Source of the DNA: Oehlia diaphana
Taxonomy: Eukaryota > Glomeromycota > Glomeromycetes > Glomerales > Glomeraceae
Direction: 5' to 3'
Assembly: GCA_003833135.1 (NCBI GenBank)
Contig: QZLH01000037.1
Span: forward strand, 136,949-200,948
Length of the DNA stretch: 64,000 nucleotides
In this document: piece after piece, positions 1 through 12,122 of the stretch
Layout: every line of letters begins with the position of its first letter
Numbering within the stretch: position 1 is the first letter of the stretch
Notes under the pieces: model-generated
Database searches by the model: none
Seen by the model: the letters and a program-made list of their open reading frames with translations, nothing else
Told to the model about the DNA's origin: nothing
Position numbers and translations under genes: made by a program

Positions 1-600
1 AATGATAACCAATAATAAATATCGATGGTTAATTAAAAACTTTGCTGGAAGTCAATTAACAGGGTAACTAGCGAATTTTTAATTCTTGTATGTGCAAAAA
101 ATTATTATAGTAACCGGATCATTATAAACTATACAATTTCAAAGGGACAAGCGAAAATAGGACAAAGAAATTGACAAAGAAAATATTTGATTTAATTATA
201 AAATTTAAAGCATTTGCTTTTGATATTTAATAAAGTTGATTTTTTAAATTCTAAATTTATTCGCGTTTAATGGCATATCTCACGTGACTAATAATACTAT
301 ATTTCCAGGAATTATATTCAATACGTTAAAATTCTAAAAGTATTAATGTAACATTTTATTTTGTATCTTTTATCAACTCATCATCACGTTTAATAATGGA
401 TAGAGGTTGTAATCTTCTCTTCCGAGCATATATTATAGCTTGATATAAGCGTTCTACGATATTAATTATAAGATTTATTGATGATGATGTTAAACTTAAA
501 ATTGCATGTTATAACGGAAATCCTATAACAAATCTTGAAATATAGAGTGAAATTAGCATGCAATTATAAAAAAAAAAAAAGAATCCATAAATCTCTAAAA
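1..600. other. Left flank, no gene seen
   Basis: AT-rich sequence with no supported coding region. It contains one TCACGTGA palindrome near 281-288 and short A-tracts. Confidence 0.5.
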
Positions 601-3600
601 TTATAACACCTGAATAATTAATTGAGGAATATCTTCAATAAAAATGTTTGAAAAAGCACCCCAAAATATTTTTTTTCTAACAGAATCAGAAAGTGGAGCC
701 TGAAATACTTTAAACCCAGCTATATTTGACTCCAAAATACTTAATATTTCAACATCAACTCCTGCCAATATGTAAATATGCTTGCAAATTTACTATTTTC
801 CATAAACCAGTGAGAAAATTCTGATTTCTTATTTTCTTTTGTTATTATTAAAAATGCTAATATTGTATTGAATAATACTATGGGAATTGTAAAGAATATT
901 ATACTATAAAAAAAGTCTTTATTAATAATTAGTTCACTTAAATCTTTATAATAATGTATGTATCTTGTATCATACCTTGGAATATATAATTCAAGTACAT
1001 CATCAGCATTATTTGCTAGAAAAAGAATATCCGCAATAAAATCAAAAATAAATAAGGCGAATTTAAAAATAGCAATATTTTGACCCTATATACAATATAT
1101 AATTCTATATTTTTTTTTTAAAAAAAAAATATGTTAAAATGTAAAAAAAATTAAAAATTATATTCAAAAATTTAACAATACCTTTTTTTCTCTTATACTA
1201 GCAAGAATGAAAGGGACGATTAATGCTATCAAAATTAAAAGTATACCTAAGGCCACACAAATTCGATTTTTCGGTTCACTTCACCCGGCCGGGTCACTTT
1301 TTCAAATTTCAATAAAAAAAAGTTTATATATCAGATATTAAAAGTTAATCACGTGATCAATACGTAATTTTATTGGCGGGTAAGTTTATCACGTGGCTGA
1401 GAACTTCTGGAGCGAAAATAAATTCTTTAATTACTCTCTCCTTTAAAAGTCAATCAATCAGATGTAACGATTTTACATATAAACTTTCTTTATTAATAAG
1501 CAATAAACCCCGGGTCCCCGGGTCAATTTTAAATTTTAATGTTACGTGAACCGAAAAATTGTTCTTGCTAATTTTATAATACGATTTTTAGTAGTATTAT
1601 AATATTACAAGTTGAAAAAATTGATTATACTTACTAGCAGGGTTAAAACCATAATTAGAGTCTAAATAAGCAAGTTGATAATATCCAATAGGAGTTTGAT
1701 TATTATTTGACATCATATAACTGATATCCTTTATTACAGTATCAACATCTTTTTCATATTCATTATTAGTTTCATCAATTTTTATAGAAATCAAAATTTT
1801 CTTTTGTTTCGATTTATTCGAATTGGGATCAATTTGATAATTTTTATATTTACTAAGACGAATTCGTAATATTTGAACTGCATCAGCTAATTCATCCAAT
1901 AACTCATCAAAAAAACTCATTTTGTTTATCATCTGATAAATCTTCAAAATATTTTGTTCCTCTTTCAGTTAATCGAAGTAAACCAGTTGTTGAACTAGTA
2001 AATGTATATGTTATTTTCTTATCTTCAATTGTAAAACTCCAAACATTTTCTTTTACACCTAAAGGTTCCCTATAATTTCTATTTTTTAACAAAATTATTA
2101 TCAATTTTGACAAAATAATCTCCTCTTGATTTAATTATCTAATTTACATTGTGTTGCAGAAGTTTTTTGTCGTAAAATATTCTTTTGTCCTATTATTTGA
2201 AATATTGATATTCTACCATCTACATCCGATGATAATGTTACTGGGTTATAAAAATCAATTGAAATGTTTGTAATATCAGAATTTATTGAGGAATGAATTT
2301 CGGGGTACGTTGATTTTATATTTGTGTTATAATAACCATTACCTCTATTTGTTTGTTTAGGTAAATCTATTACATGTAATTTCCAAGTATTATCATATTC
2401 CATTTGAGCGATCAAAAGAGTATTATTTGGCAATACTGTATATGCATAGTTTGAATTTGTCTTTACAGGTTGTTCTAATCCCGAAGGACAAGTTATATTT
2501 CCGCTTTCAGGATAAAAACAAAAATACATTCCATCAATTACCCTATCACGTTTCGTTATTAAATAACCACCAAACAATAAACTCCCAAATATCCAAGATG
2601 AAGTTAAACCAGTATTATCAGGAGGCATGAGGTTTGTAACAGTAAATGAAACAATTGATCCAGATGATAAGAAACCAATCTTGTTATGTATAATATCAGA
2701 AGTAGTAATATGAGTTACTTTACGTCCTAATACAGAACCAACTTCATCATATTCAATATAACAAGATATTGGTACAGGTTCTATATCTGCTAAATTTGAT
2801 GTATATAATATAAAATTAGCTGAGCCTTTTTGATTATAACTTATAAATGTAGCGAATAATTGACCTTTTGACAAATCATCTGTTATCGCTTTATATACAA
2901 AAGAGCAACCTTCATCAACCGTTGGAATCAACGTATAAGTTTCATCACTTATACCAGTGACTGATTCAATTGTTCCATTAGTTAACTTATTAAATTTTCC
3001 ATTAAGTTCAATTTTATATTGTTGCCATGTAACATTCGTACTTTCGGGATTATTATTACATTCTATAAATCCTTTTATTAAATACTAATTTCATAAGTGT
3101 TGTTTGAAGTTTATTATAATCCGTACGAATGCCCCAAAATCCCATAGATGTTCTATCATATAATATTCCATCAAAATCAATTATCATTCCCCATCCTTCA
3201 TATGTGCTAACATCATTAAAATTAATAACGGATTAAAATTTGATTCGGCCTTATTAAATCATATTCTAAAAGATCGTCAAAACCAGTATTGTAAATAGCA
3301 CAATAATTAAACTTTTCAACACCTTCTAGATTAATATCTTTTTCGATAACTGTTCCATTAGGATAAATAAATCTTAAAGAAAATATTTCACGATTACAAT
3401 GTTTAATTGGTGTAGATTTATCCACATTAGTTCTAACTATTCTTGCTACGGCCGTACCATCATCATATGTACATGTACTTATGCGTAACACATGAGGTAT
3501 TTCTTTTGACTCAAAATCCTTTTCTTCATGATGAGAAAATGTTTTCACTTCTTCCAATGCATGTAAAGGATAATTATTACGAACAATGTAATGTAAAGAT

Positions 3601-3665
3601 TCTGTAAATTTGATCCCATTTTTATATATACATACATACTTATTTCCCCCGAAAAGAAATTTCAC
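601..3665 (-). pseudogene. Decayed membrane/secreted protein of a Rhizophagus-type family
   Basis: No biochemical function is known to me; it resembles a large Rhizophagus-restricted family that I recognise only by pattern. Reading down the minus strand there are coding blocks at 3665-3222, about 3210-3080, 3090-2131, 2113-1907, 1947-1597, about 1262-1182 and 1088-601. The blocks change frame without splice sites near 3222, 3085, 2131, 1915 and 790, so the gene is broken or carries several sequencing errors. The block at 1262-1182 encodes a strong hydrophobic membrane segment and ends at a good donor (AAG|GTATTG). The last block has further hydrophobic stretches and ends with a DIPQLIIQV motif that recalls XK-related membrane proteins. 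The block at 3665 opens with GTG, so no start is certain. An ATG at 3619 in another frame begins a signal-peptide-like stretch. A foldback element (1264-1561) lies between the extracellular part and the membrane part. Confidence 0.6.
1264..1561. mobile_element. Foldback MITE-like element
   Basis: The outer 16 bases are an imperfect inverted repeat: cgatttttcggttcac at 1264-1279 against gtgaaccgaaaaattg at 1546-1561. The inner arms also match imperfectly, with a GC-rich acccgg block and then an AAGTTTATAT block on each side. There is no open frame. Two CACGTG motifs lie inside. No clear target-site duplication was found. It interrupts the membrane-protein pseudogene, which supports insertion. 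Confidence 0.65.
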
Positions 3666-5531
3666 ATTATATATATATAGGTGAGCTATTCGGCTTCATT
3701 ATGGATACGGATAGATAAAAACTTGACACTGACCGGATCGACTAAATTAAAAAATACTCGACTACTTTAACGGTTATCTAATTAAAGCCTCAAAATACCC
3801 ACAGTCAGGATCAGCAGGATAAGGCCGGGCTTAATTTTCCGCTATGTTAGTACTAAATCGGTAATCCGATCGCAAGCACAATAAAATTGTACATAAAATC
3901 ACTTTTTCGAGATCATGTGTTGTGACGTAAAGGATTTATTTGCCAATTACACATGCCGGTTACATGTGATTTCTGATAACGGCATGTGTAACCGGAAAAT
4001 GAATCATTTTTCGTTATCAAATCTACTTATAGAAGCGGAAAATAGCTAAGCAAATCAAGCAGACGGATATACTGTATGAATATCATGTATAACAAACAGT
4101 AGCAAGAATGATTATTACGTATGTTACGACTGTTACGTGTGTAAATTTTTTCGTATTAGTAATTATGTTTAACCTTCAACATCTTAACAATTATAATTCC
4201 AACATTACGCTATTGGTTACAAGCATTAAATTTATTCTACATTTTATAAATCCTAATTAATATTTAATAATTAAAAAATCATTGACCTACATAAAAAGAA
4301 TTATACAAGACCACTAGTGTACTAGTATTTCAATTTATTTATTGTCTTTAATTTATTAGATTCAGAAAATAAAATATTATGAACATATCATAATTCATAA
4401 ACTCGAAGTATGATAAAATTTGAACTTGCATCATCATATCCGTTGATCTATATAATCGGCCTAAATTAAGGCTTTATAAAATTTAGTACTCCTTTTCCAC
4501 GTGATCATTTTGTGCTGATCGATAAAAAAAAATGCGTTGTTTTCATAATATTAATCCTCAATTTCTCAGAATTACCTTCAGTTAAAATGTTATAACATAT
4601 TTACTGCCACTTGATCTTATAATATGTGAAATACTTTAATTCCAAATACGCTGCAATCTAACTATTAAGAAAAATTAATTTACTGTATTTAGTGCTTACC
4701 AAAATTATTAATATTTCATGCTACCTGAAATAGAAACCTAATAGATAAGGAAAGAAAAAATTTCTATCCTCCCGAAAATTCGAGAAGCAACTTTATTAGT
4801 AATTTTTTATAAACGTAATTTTTATTATTAATTGTACATAAATATTATAAATATTACATTATTAAAGCTTGCGTCACAGAGCAATTAACAACGAATGATG
4901 ATTTTTAGTTTACATAATTAATAAAAAACATAAACGCCTATTTTTGATTTTGGAAAGTCTTTACCCTAAATCTGGTTAATTAAAAATTGATACTTACTAC
5001 TTTTAGCTTCGAAAATTTGATTGCCGCAGATTGCCGCAGCCAATCGGAATAAATGATTACTAATTACTATTTTTGTTAGTGCTTTGATAACAGAAAAGTA
5101 ATAATCAACTAACCACAGCTGAACATATGATGTCAACTAAGGGGATGGCGTACCATTTTTATTAAATATTAATGAATAAGCAACAACATAATACAATATT
5201 CAAAATCAATTAAAATTTTAATATTATCTTTATTCCTTAATATCAGTTATGAACTAAATCTGATGAAAGTCGAGTAAATACTGTATATTAGTAATATTCA
5301 TATGCTTATTAATTGGGGCGCAATCATCGATTTAGATTCTTTTCATACAAAAAATTAATGCCGTATATGGCAACTAAATTCTTCAAAAAAATATTGAATT
5401 TTTTATAAAATAACTAAATCAATATGAATGCAATAGCTATAAATAAAATGTCCTATAGAAAATACACATATTATTTGAATAAACTAGTATACCGTAGTTT
5501 AATGCATTTACCACACAGCCAGTCGTGGATT
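3666..5531. other. Intergenic stretch, no gene seen
   Basis: About 1.9 kb of AT-rich DNA without a supported gene. Around 3950-4000 two partly inverted copies of a cacatgccggttac-like word form possible hairpins. A CACGTG lies near 4499. Confidence 0.5.
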
Positions 5532-6757
5532 TTACCAACTTATACTAGGAACAAAGAAACGAACTTTTTTTATCGATTTTCTTAACTTTTTCGTAAAAAA
5601 GGTAGCTCTAATTTTTTCTTCATTATCACCAATTATGTTTTGATTAGTGGAAATATACCAAAATTTTAATATCTCATTTAACTCAATAACTGTTGGTCTT
5701 TGGATTGAATTAGCATTCATACATCTATAAGCTAGTTTCTTATAAATTTCTGGCCAAATTCTGGTCTAGTTCCGTTACATATTTCTAATGCTAAGCTAAG
5801 ATCATGTTTTCTACTATGGAATGGCGGTTTTCCAGATGATAATTCAGTCATAATTATACCAAAACTGTAAATATCAGAAGAAAATGTATATGGCTCTCCA
5901 TTCAAAACTTCTGGTGCAATATATGGCAAAACTCCATATAATTTATCCTGAGATTCTTGTTTGCCTGCTGGCCCAGATAATCCAAAATCTGAAATATATG
6001 AAGCCTCGCCATTTTGTAAGATATTTCCACTATGAAGGTCCATATGAAGATATCCCAGTTCATGTAAGATCTTAAGGTCTATCGTTACGAAATATAACAA
6101 TTTTATTTTATCTTTCCATAAAAGATTGCTAAAATTATTTGAAAGAATATTATTCAAACTTCCTTTATTTGCAAATTCTATAATCATCATAAATTCTTTA
6201 GTTTTTGGGTCCATAGTCATTCCATAAAATATTAATGTTGAATCATATGATTTAGCATTTAATTTCCAATAATGCGTTTTAAGCTATTATTTGAATAAAA
6301 TTCAAAAATTTTTACTGTGTAAAATAATTTTCTTAAGAGAAAAAAAAATTACTAGAAAATGATAAATAAATATATCTCATTTAAATATTTAGCTGATATA
6401 TCTTGTAATTCATTTAATTTCTTCAAAACAACTTTTTTGGGTAAAAAATTTAAATTTTATCCAATTTTCATCGTTTGGTTTTTCATATTTTGATTCACCA
6501 TCTATCCATGTTGCGGAATATACTTTAGCAAATCCACCTTCACCAATCAGTTCTATATTCGCAAATCTATTAAAAGGTACCCATTCAATAAATGTAGAAT
6601 TAGATTCCGACCCTGCTTTATAAATTGTATTACCGTTACTAATGAATTCGTCAACTTCTAAGCTTCCACTGGTCCATCCATTTATCATACAATAAGGATC
6701 ACATGTTTTACACCATGATTCTTCAATAAATGGTTTATTGCAACGAGAACAATTATG
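5532..6757 (-). pseudogene. TKL protein kinase, copy C (damaged)
   Basis: Third member of a tandem array of fungal tyrosine-kinase-like (TKL) protein kinases. Block 1 (6757-6376) begins with a zinc-ribbon-like CSRC...CKTC pair, then a glycine loop (IGEGGFAKVYSATW) and the VVLKKL lysine motif. That motif is reached only after a frame shift in an A-run near 6440. Block 2 (6283-5532) carries the catalytic loop HMDLHSGN, SDFG, APE and the SSDIYSFGII segment, so the active-site residues look intact. The end of block 1 should be a donor, as in the neighbouring copy, but reads GAG|ATATAT, so the splice site is lost. A deletion of about 10 bases near 5755 removes GKGT after RPEFG and shifts frame, giving an early stop. 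No in-frame ATG precedes the zinc ribbon; the first is at 6688. A true kinase ancestor is well supported; function of this copy is doubtful. Confidence 0.75.
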
Positions 6758-6861
6758 GGAAATTTTTTAATAAATCAATCAGTTCTCTTTGGTGAATCTT
6801 TATAAAATGACAAATTAGCAATTATTTAATACCTATTATAATTATTTACTAAATTAAGTTA

Positions 6862-8230
6862 CTAACTTACTATACCTTTAAGATATGAAGTAATGATAGA
6901 TGAATTAACGGGTTTTGGTAAATTACTAAATGTAAATTTTCTACTAGTATATATAGCATCAGGATTCTTACTGTATAAAGATGAAATATTTGGTATTTCT
7001 TTATCAGCTTCTTCAAACATAAGTTTAATTATTTTCCTTTTATAACCAACAATTTCGTAATTATACCAATCATTTAAAATACTGTATAATTCGTTAGCTG
7101 TTGGTCTGTGATCTAAATTGACACTCATACATCTATAGGCTAGTTTCTTGTATATTTCAGGAGTTCCTTTCCCGAATTCTGGCCTAAGTCCTTTGCATAT
7201 ATCTAATGCTAAATCTGAATCATGTTTTCTATCATAAAAAGGTGGTTTCCCAGATGATAATTCGACCATAATTATTCCAAAACTATAAACATCAGATGAT
7301 AGTGAGTATGGTTCCCCATTTAAAACTTCTGGAGCAATATAAGGTAAAACTCCATATATTCCATTATCTTTTTGTTCATATGCCGGTCCAGTTAATCCAA
7401 AATCTAAAACATAATATGTATCACCCAGAAATCTCTTTACATTATAAAACTTTTCATGGAAAGCTCCTGAGTTATATGAATATCGGAATGTATTTCCACT
7501 ATGAATCTGTAATATATTTCCAGTTTTCCAGTATGAAGATTTTTATGAAAATATTCCAATTCATGTAAGTTTTTAAGGTCTATTGCTAAATTATATAACA
7601 ATTTGATTTTATCATTCCAAAAAATATTGTTAAAATTACTTGAAAGATTATTTCTTAAGTTTCCTTTATTTGCAAATTTCATAATCAACAAAACCTCTTC
7701 AGTTTTTGGATTCTTAGTCATTCCATAAAAGTTTAAACACGATTTATTTAACTCGTAATATTTTTTAAGCTATTTTATATACAAAAAAAACTTTAGAAAT
7801 CATTATTAAAATATATTTTAGCAAATAAATAAAATTTTAATAATACCTCATTTAAATATTTGACTGATATGTTCTGTGAGCTATTCAATTTTTTTAATTT
7901 TTTCAAACCAACTCTCGTATATCCAGAACCTAATTTCCTCCAATTTCCATCAATCTTATAATGTGACTTGCCATCTATCCACGTTGCAGAATACACTTCA
8001 GTATACTCGCCTTTACCAATTAGTTCTATATCTATAAATCTATCAAATGGTATCCATTCGAGAAATTTATTTTGAGATTTTTGGCTCGCATTATACATTG
8101 TATCTTTTATAAACTTATCGATATTCGGATCTCCACTATTCCATTCTTCCATTATCATATTGTATGGGTCACATTCTTCACACCAAAATTCTTCGATAAA
8201 TGATTTCCCGCAATAAGAACAACTTTTATG
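6862..8230 (-). pseudogene. TKL protein kinase, copy B (damaged, fused at its N end)
   Basis: Second array member. Block 1 (about 8230-7847) holds a zinc-ribbon-like CSYC...CEEC pair, a glycine loop (IGKGEYTEVYSATW) and the VGLKKL lysine motif, and ends at a good donor (GAG|GTATTA). Block 2 (7769-6862) starts after AG and carries the kinase C-lobe with LDFGLTG, IAPEVLN and SSDVYSFGII, then a tail ending SSIITSYLKGIVS. The catalytic loop is damaged: it reads HKNLHTG, with Asn where the catalytic Asp should be. It is then partly repeated (catactggaaa / catagtggaaa, 7490-7538), which shifts the frame. Upstream, the open frame runs without a break from the C-terminal tail of copy A into this zinc ribbon, with no start codon between them. 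Probably a pseudokinase or pseudogene. Confidence 0.75.
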
Positions 8231-8259
8231 ATCAAAATAATACAAATTAATAGGTTCCG

Positions 8260-9548
8260 ACAGATTGCTAAATGTAAATTCTCTACTAGTATATATAGCA
8301 TCAGGATTCTTTTCGTATAAAATTGAGATGTATCGAATTTCTATATCGGCATTTTTGAATGCAGTTTTGATTTTTTCTTCTTTATAACCATTTGTTTTAC
8401 CATCAATAGAATTTTTCCAAAACTCTAATATCTTATTTAATTGAATAGCGGTTGGTCTTTGATTTGAATTAGCATTCACACATCTACTAGCTAATTTTTT
8501 ATATATTTCAGGAGTTCCTTCTCCGAATTCCGGCCGAGTCCTTTACATATGTCTAATCCCAAACCTGCATTATGTTCCTTATCATATAAAGGTCGTTTTC
8601 CAGACGATAGTTCGTTCATAATTATCCCAAAACTATAAACGTCAGAAGATAATGTATGTGGTTTTCTATTTAAAACTTCTGGCGCAATATATGGTAATAC
8701 TCCATAAATTTTATTATTTGAATTTTGTTCGCTCGCCGACCCGTATATTCCATAGTCTGAAATGTAATATCTTTTACAAGAGCTGTTATAAAAAACATTT
8801 CCGCTATGGAGATTTTATGGAAATATTCCATTTCATGAGAATTTTTAAGATGTGTTGATAAATTACACAACAAATTAATTTTTCTTTCCAAAAAATATTG
8901 CTAAAATTATTCGAAAGAATATCTCTCAAATTTCCTCGTTCTGCGAATCTTAAAATTATCATAAATTCCTTAGTTTTTGTATCCTTAGTTATTCCATAAA
9001 ATTTTGATAAATTGCAATCCATTTTAAGCTATTAATTATAATATAAAATTTTGAACAAAACTAATATAGTTTGATATTAAAATTTCTTATAATTAAAAAA
9101 AAAAAAAAATATGAAACTATACCCCGTTTAAAAAATCGGTTGAAATGTTCTGTGATCCATTTAATGTTTCAAATCAACTTTTATAGGTTTTAGAGTCCAA
9201 CTTTTTCCAATCACAATATTTTTCGTAATTTAATCTACCGTCATTCCACATTGCGGAATAAACTTTAGCAAATCCACCTTTACCTATTTCTTTTATATTT
9301 GTAAATCTATCGAACGGTACCCATTCGAGACATTCAAATTGATAATAAATACGATGTCTTGCCTTTTCAATCTCATTATACATTGAATCTTTTATAAATT
9401 TATCGATATCCGAATTTCCATTACTCCATCCATCCATTATGTTAAATAGGCCACAATTTTTACAACATAATTCTTCTGCTGTAAATGGATTGTTGCAATA
9501 AGAACAATTTTTATTATTGTTGCTTAAATCGTTAAATTCAGACTTCAT
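8260..9548 (-). pseudogene. TKL protein kinase, copy A (damaged)
   Basis: First array member. An ATG at 9548 begins a zinc-ribbon-like CSYC...CKNC N-terminus, followed by the family's DGWSNGNSDIDKFI segment, EWVPFDRF and a glycine loop (IGKGGFAKVYSAMW). An in-frame TGA at 9174 falls where the VAIK-like lysine block should be, and bases are missing there. A donor-like GGTATAG lies near 9118. Block 2 starts at 9028 and runs to the C-terminal tail near 8260, with frame shifts near 8895 (A-run), 8815 (catalytic loop) and 8535. Residues recovered by changing frame include HSGN, SDYG in place of DFG, IAPEVLN and SSDVYSFGII. The tail continues in frame into copy B. Best read as a pseudogene of a two-exon kinase. 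Confidence 0.72.
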
Positions 9549-10150
9549 TTTCTGAGTTTCATTTCTTGGTCATTATTTGAATTCATATTTCTATTTAGTT
9601 CTGATAAAAATTCACGCGGCAAGCTGTTACACGATAACACCACCAGTCCACCACACGTTGTGTCGATCATGGCCACATGACCAGAAGCGATAAGTGTATC
9701 ACTAAACAAAAATAACAGATAATAGATTACAAGATAAGAAATATTAAATAAAAATAATTTGTAACGCCCATAACTATAATTAGTTAACCTTTCATTCAAA
9801 CGATATCTAAATACAGCATTTCATTACTTTATAAGCAAAGCTCTATGACAAAAAGACGCCATCAAGCATAAATAAAACTTTTCATTATTAAGGTTCTGCA
9901 CCTACTGTGCCTAGATTCATTATGCGCATAATATCTAGACATATTTAGTTTGATTAATTTCTGATTCGCTACCTGTCATTGAAAAATTCCAATTTTTACT
10001 AATTTTTTTCTTCTAGAAAACCGAAAACTCCGGAAATATGTAGAATATTTATATCACGTGACATTACGTTCTCCTTATATAAATAATATAAATATACACA
10101 CTCCTTATTTTTAGTTCTCAAAAAAAAAAAAAAAAAAAATTTTTTTTTTG
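9549..10150. promoter_or_regulatory. Spacer between divergent kinase array and transporter
   Basis: This 600-base spacer separates the minus-strand kinase array from the plus-strand transporter and presumably holds both promoters. It contains a TCACGTGA at about 10053, a TATA-like tataaataatataaatata at about 10076-10094, and an A-tract followed by a T-tract directly before the transporter ATG. Promoter function is inferred. Confidence 0.4.
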
Positions 10151-11944
10151 ATGTCCATAAAATCACAGATGGCAACATATCTTCAAGGACGAAGACAAGT
10201 CGAACCTAATGATGGAGATAATAGTCGAAGGGAATATGGAAATAATGTTACACTACCCGCTACGGGTATTACTGACGATGCAAGTGAAAGAACTCCTTTG
10301 ATTTCCCATCCTGTTACTATTGTAGAAGATTTTGGAAAATCTACTGTCAAACAAACTGTTTTTAATTCTGTGGTATGCCAAATTTTTCCAAAAAATATTT
10401 TTATATAAAAAATATGTATATATTTTTGATAATATTGAACTGATGTGGAAAAAGCACGGGAATATTTTATGATCACGGTAAAACTTATTCTCTTACTTTT
10501 TTTCGTTCTTTATCAGAATGCATTGATGGGAATTGCTATCTTGTCACTTCCGTTTGCGTTCAAATATGCAGGATGGGTTTTTGGAGTTTCAATATTTTTA
10601 TTTTGCTTAATTCAAACGAATTATACAGCAAAACTTATTAAAAAGTGTCTGGATACCGATTCTGGGTGTCTTACCTACGCAGATCTTGCATATTTGGCTT
10701 TCGGCAAAAAAGGAAGATTGATCATGGGAGGCATTTTCTTGTTGGATTTGTTTAACGCAACGTAAGTATTTTTATGTAATCTTTTGATATATTAATTCTT
10801 GTGAATTTATAATAATAAAGATATTTATATTTTTAAATAGTGTCGCTTTAATGATTCTTACTGGAGATTCACTCCAAACTCTATTTCCAAATGTCGATCT
10901 TGTGCGATTGAAACTCATTGCGTTTTTTATAGTAACACCTACCACGTGGATGCCTATCCATTTTTTGTCACACGTCTCAATATTCGGAATAGCTGCTACA
11001 ATATCATTGGCAGCTGTTATTCTGATTGATGGTTTTACTAAATTTGACCCTCCAGGAAGTCTTCTTAATCCAATGGAAACACATTTTCTTCCACCAAATT
11101 GGATGGCCTTGCCTTTAGCTTTTGGTCTTATCAATGCTGGGTTCACAGGCCACGCTGTTTTTCCTTCACTCTATCGTGATATGGCTAAACCCGAATCATA
11201 TAGTTCTATGGTCAACTACAGTTATTTAATTGCAAGCACTATTTACATTACTGTTGCAGCGAGCGGTTATCTTATGTTTGGATCGGGAACAATGGAAGAG
11301 GTAAGCAAATTTCTTATTAAAGCTTATTAAAAGTTGTTTTATTTTATTTTTATTCTTATTTTTAAACAATTATAAATTATTATAGATCACAATAAATATA
11401 ATGTCGACTCCTGGATTTAGCGTTCTTTTAAATTCTATTGTAATTTGGATGATTGTTATAAATCCATTATCTAAATATCCTCTCATGTTAACGCCCATCA
11501 ACATTAGTATTGAAGTCGTATTTTTCAAGATGGTTTTGATTGGATCAAAATTTTCAAGAAATGTTTATACTATAATTTCCAGGACATTTGTGAGTTTCTT
11601 AATTTTATATACTTCAATAATATTTCCAGAATTTGATCGTGCGATGGTAAGTCTTTGATTTTTTATTAAAAAAATTTTCGTTTGCATTTTTATAATTTAT
11701 AAATTCTGATTTTTTTTTATACAAATTTCAGTCACTACTTGGAGCATTCTTTTCTTTTCTAATATCAGCAATATTCCCAATATTATGTTATCTAAAATTA
11801 TTTGGGCATCAATTATCAAATAAGACACTTGCATTAAATATAATGTTTTTAGTGATAAGTACAATAATGGCAATAATTGGAACTATTTGGACATTTTTCC
11901 CTCGCGAATGGCTGAATGATAAAGTTGAGTCACACGTGATTTAG
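10151..11944 (+). CDS. Vacuolar-type amino-acid transporter (Aa_trans/AAAP family)
   Basis: A secondary transporter of the amino acid/auxin permease (AAAP) family, closest in style to yeast vacuolar Avt proteins. These exchange amino acids with protons across the vacuole membrane. Exons: 10151-10372, 10517-10761, 10841-11300, 11386-11646 and 11732-11944, all with GT-AG introns. The join is 1401 nt, giving 466 residues, normal for the family. Residues 1-74 are a hydrophilic cytosolic N-terminus with an acidic dileucine-type sorting signal (E46-RTP-L50-I51), which fits vacuolar sorting. Membrane segments follow from NALMGIAILSLPFAFKYAGW onward, about eleven in total. ATG at 10151 follows a poly-T run and is the first good start. 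The stop lies inside the first unit of a tandem repeat (11891-12122). The exact substrate cannot be told from sequence. Confidence 0.88.
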
Positions 11945-12122
11945 AACATTAATTTTTATTTGAACATTTTTCCCTCGCGAATGGCTGGATGATAAAGTTG
12001 AGTTACACGTGATAGAACATTAATTTTTATTTGAACATTTTTCCCCTGGATGATAAAGTTGGTTACACGTGATTTAGAACATTAATTTTATTTGAACATT
12101 TTTCTTGAGCATATGGCTGGGC
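11891..12122. repeat. Tandem repeat overlapping the transporter 3' end
   Basis: Three units of about 73, 71 and 61 bases start at 11891, 11964 and 12035, with a partial fourth at 12096. Each starts acatttttccc and carries a (g/t)acacgtgat core. The first unit encodes the last 17 codons of the transporter, including the stop. Later units carry small deletions, so the coding end was duplicated into the 3' flank. Confidence 0.85.

Noticed and set aside
9545..9799. Minus-strand frame of 84 codons before kinase copy A
   Set aside because: It overlaps the kinase start in another frame and has no family features. It might contain a lost first exon, but evidence is too weak.
10183..10476. Minus-strand frame opposite the transporter first exon
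   Set aside because: Shadow of a well-supported coding exon.
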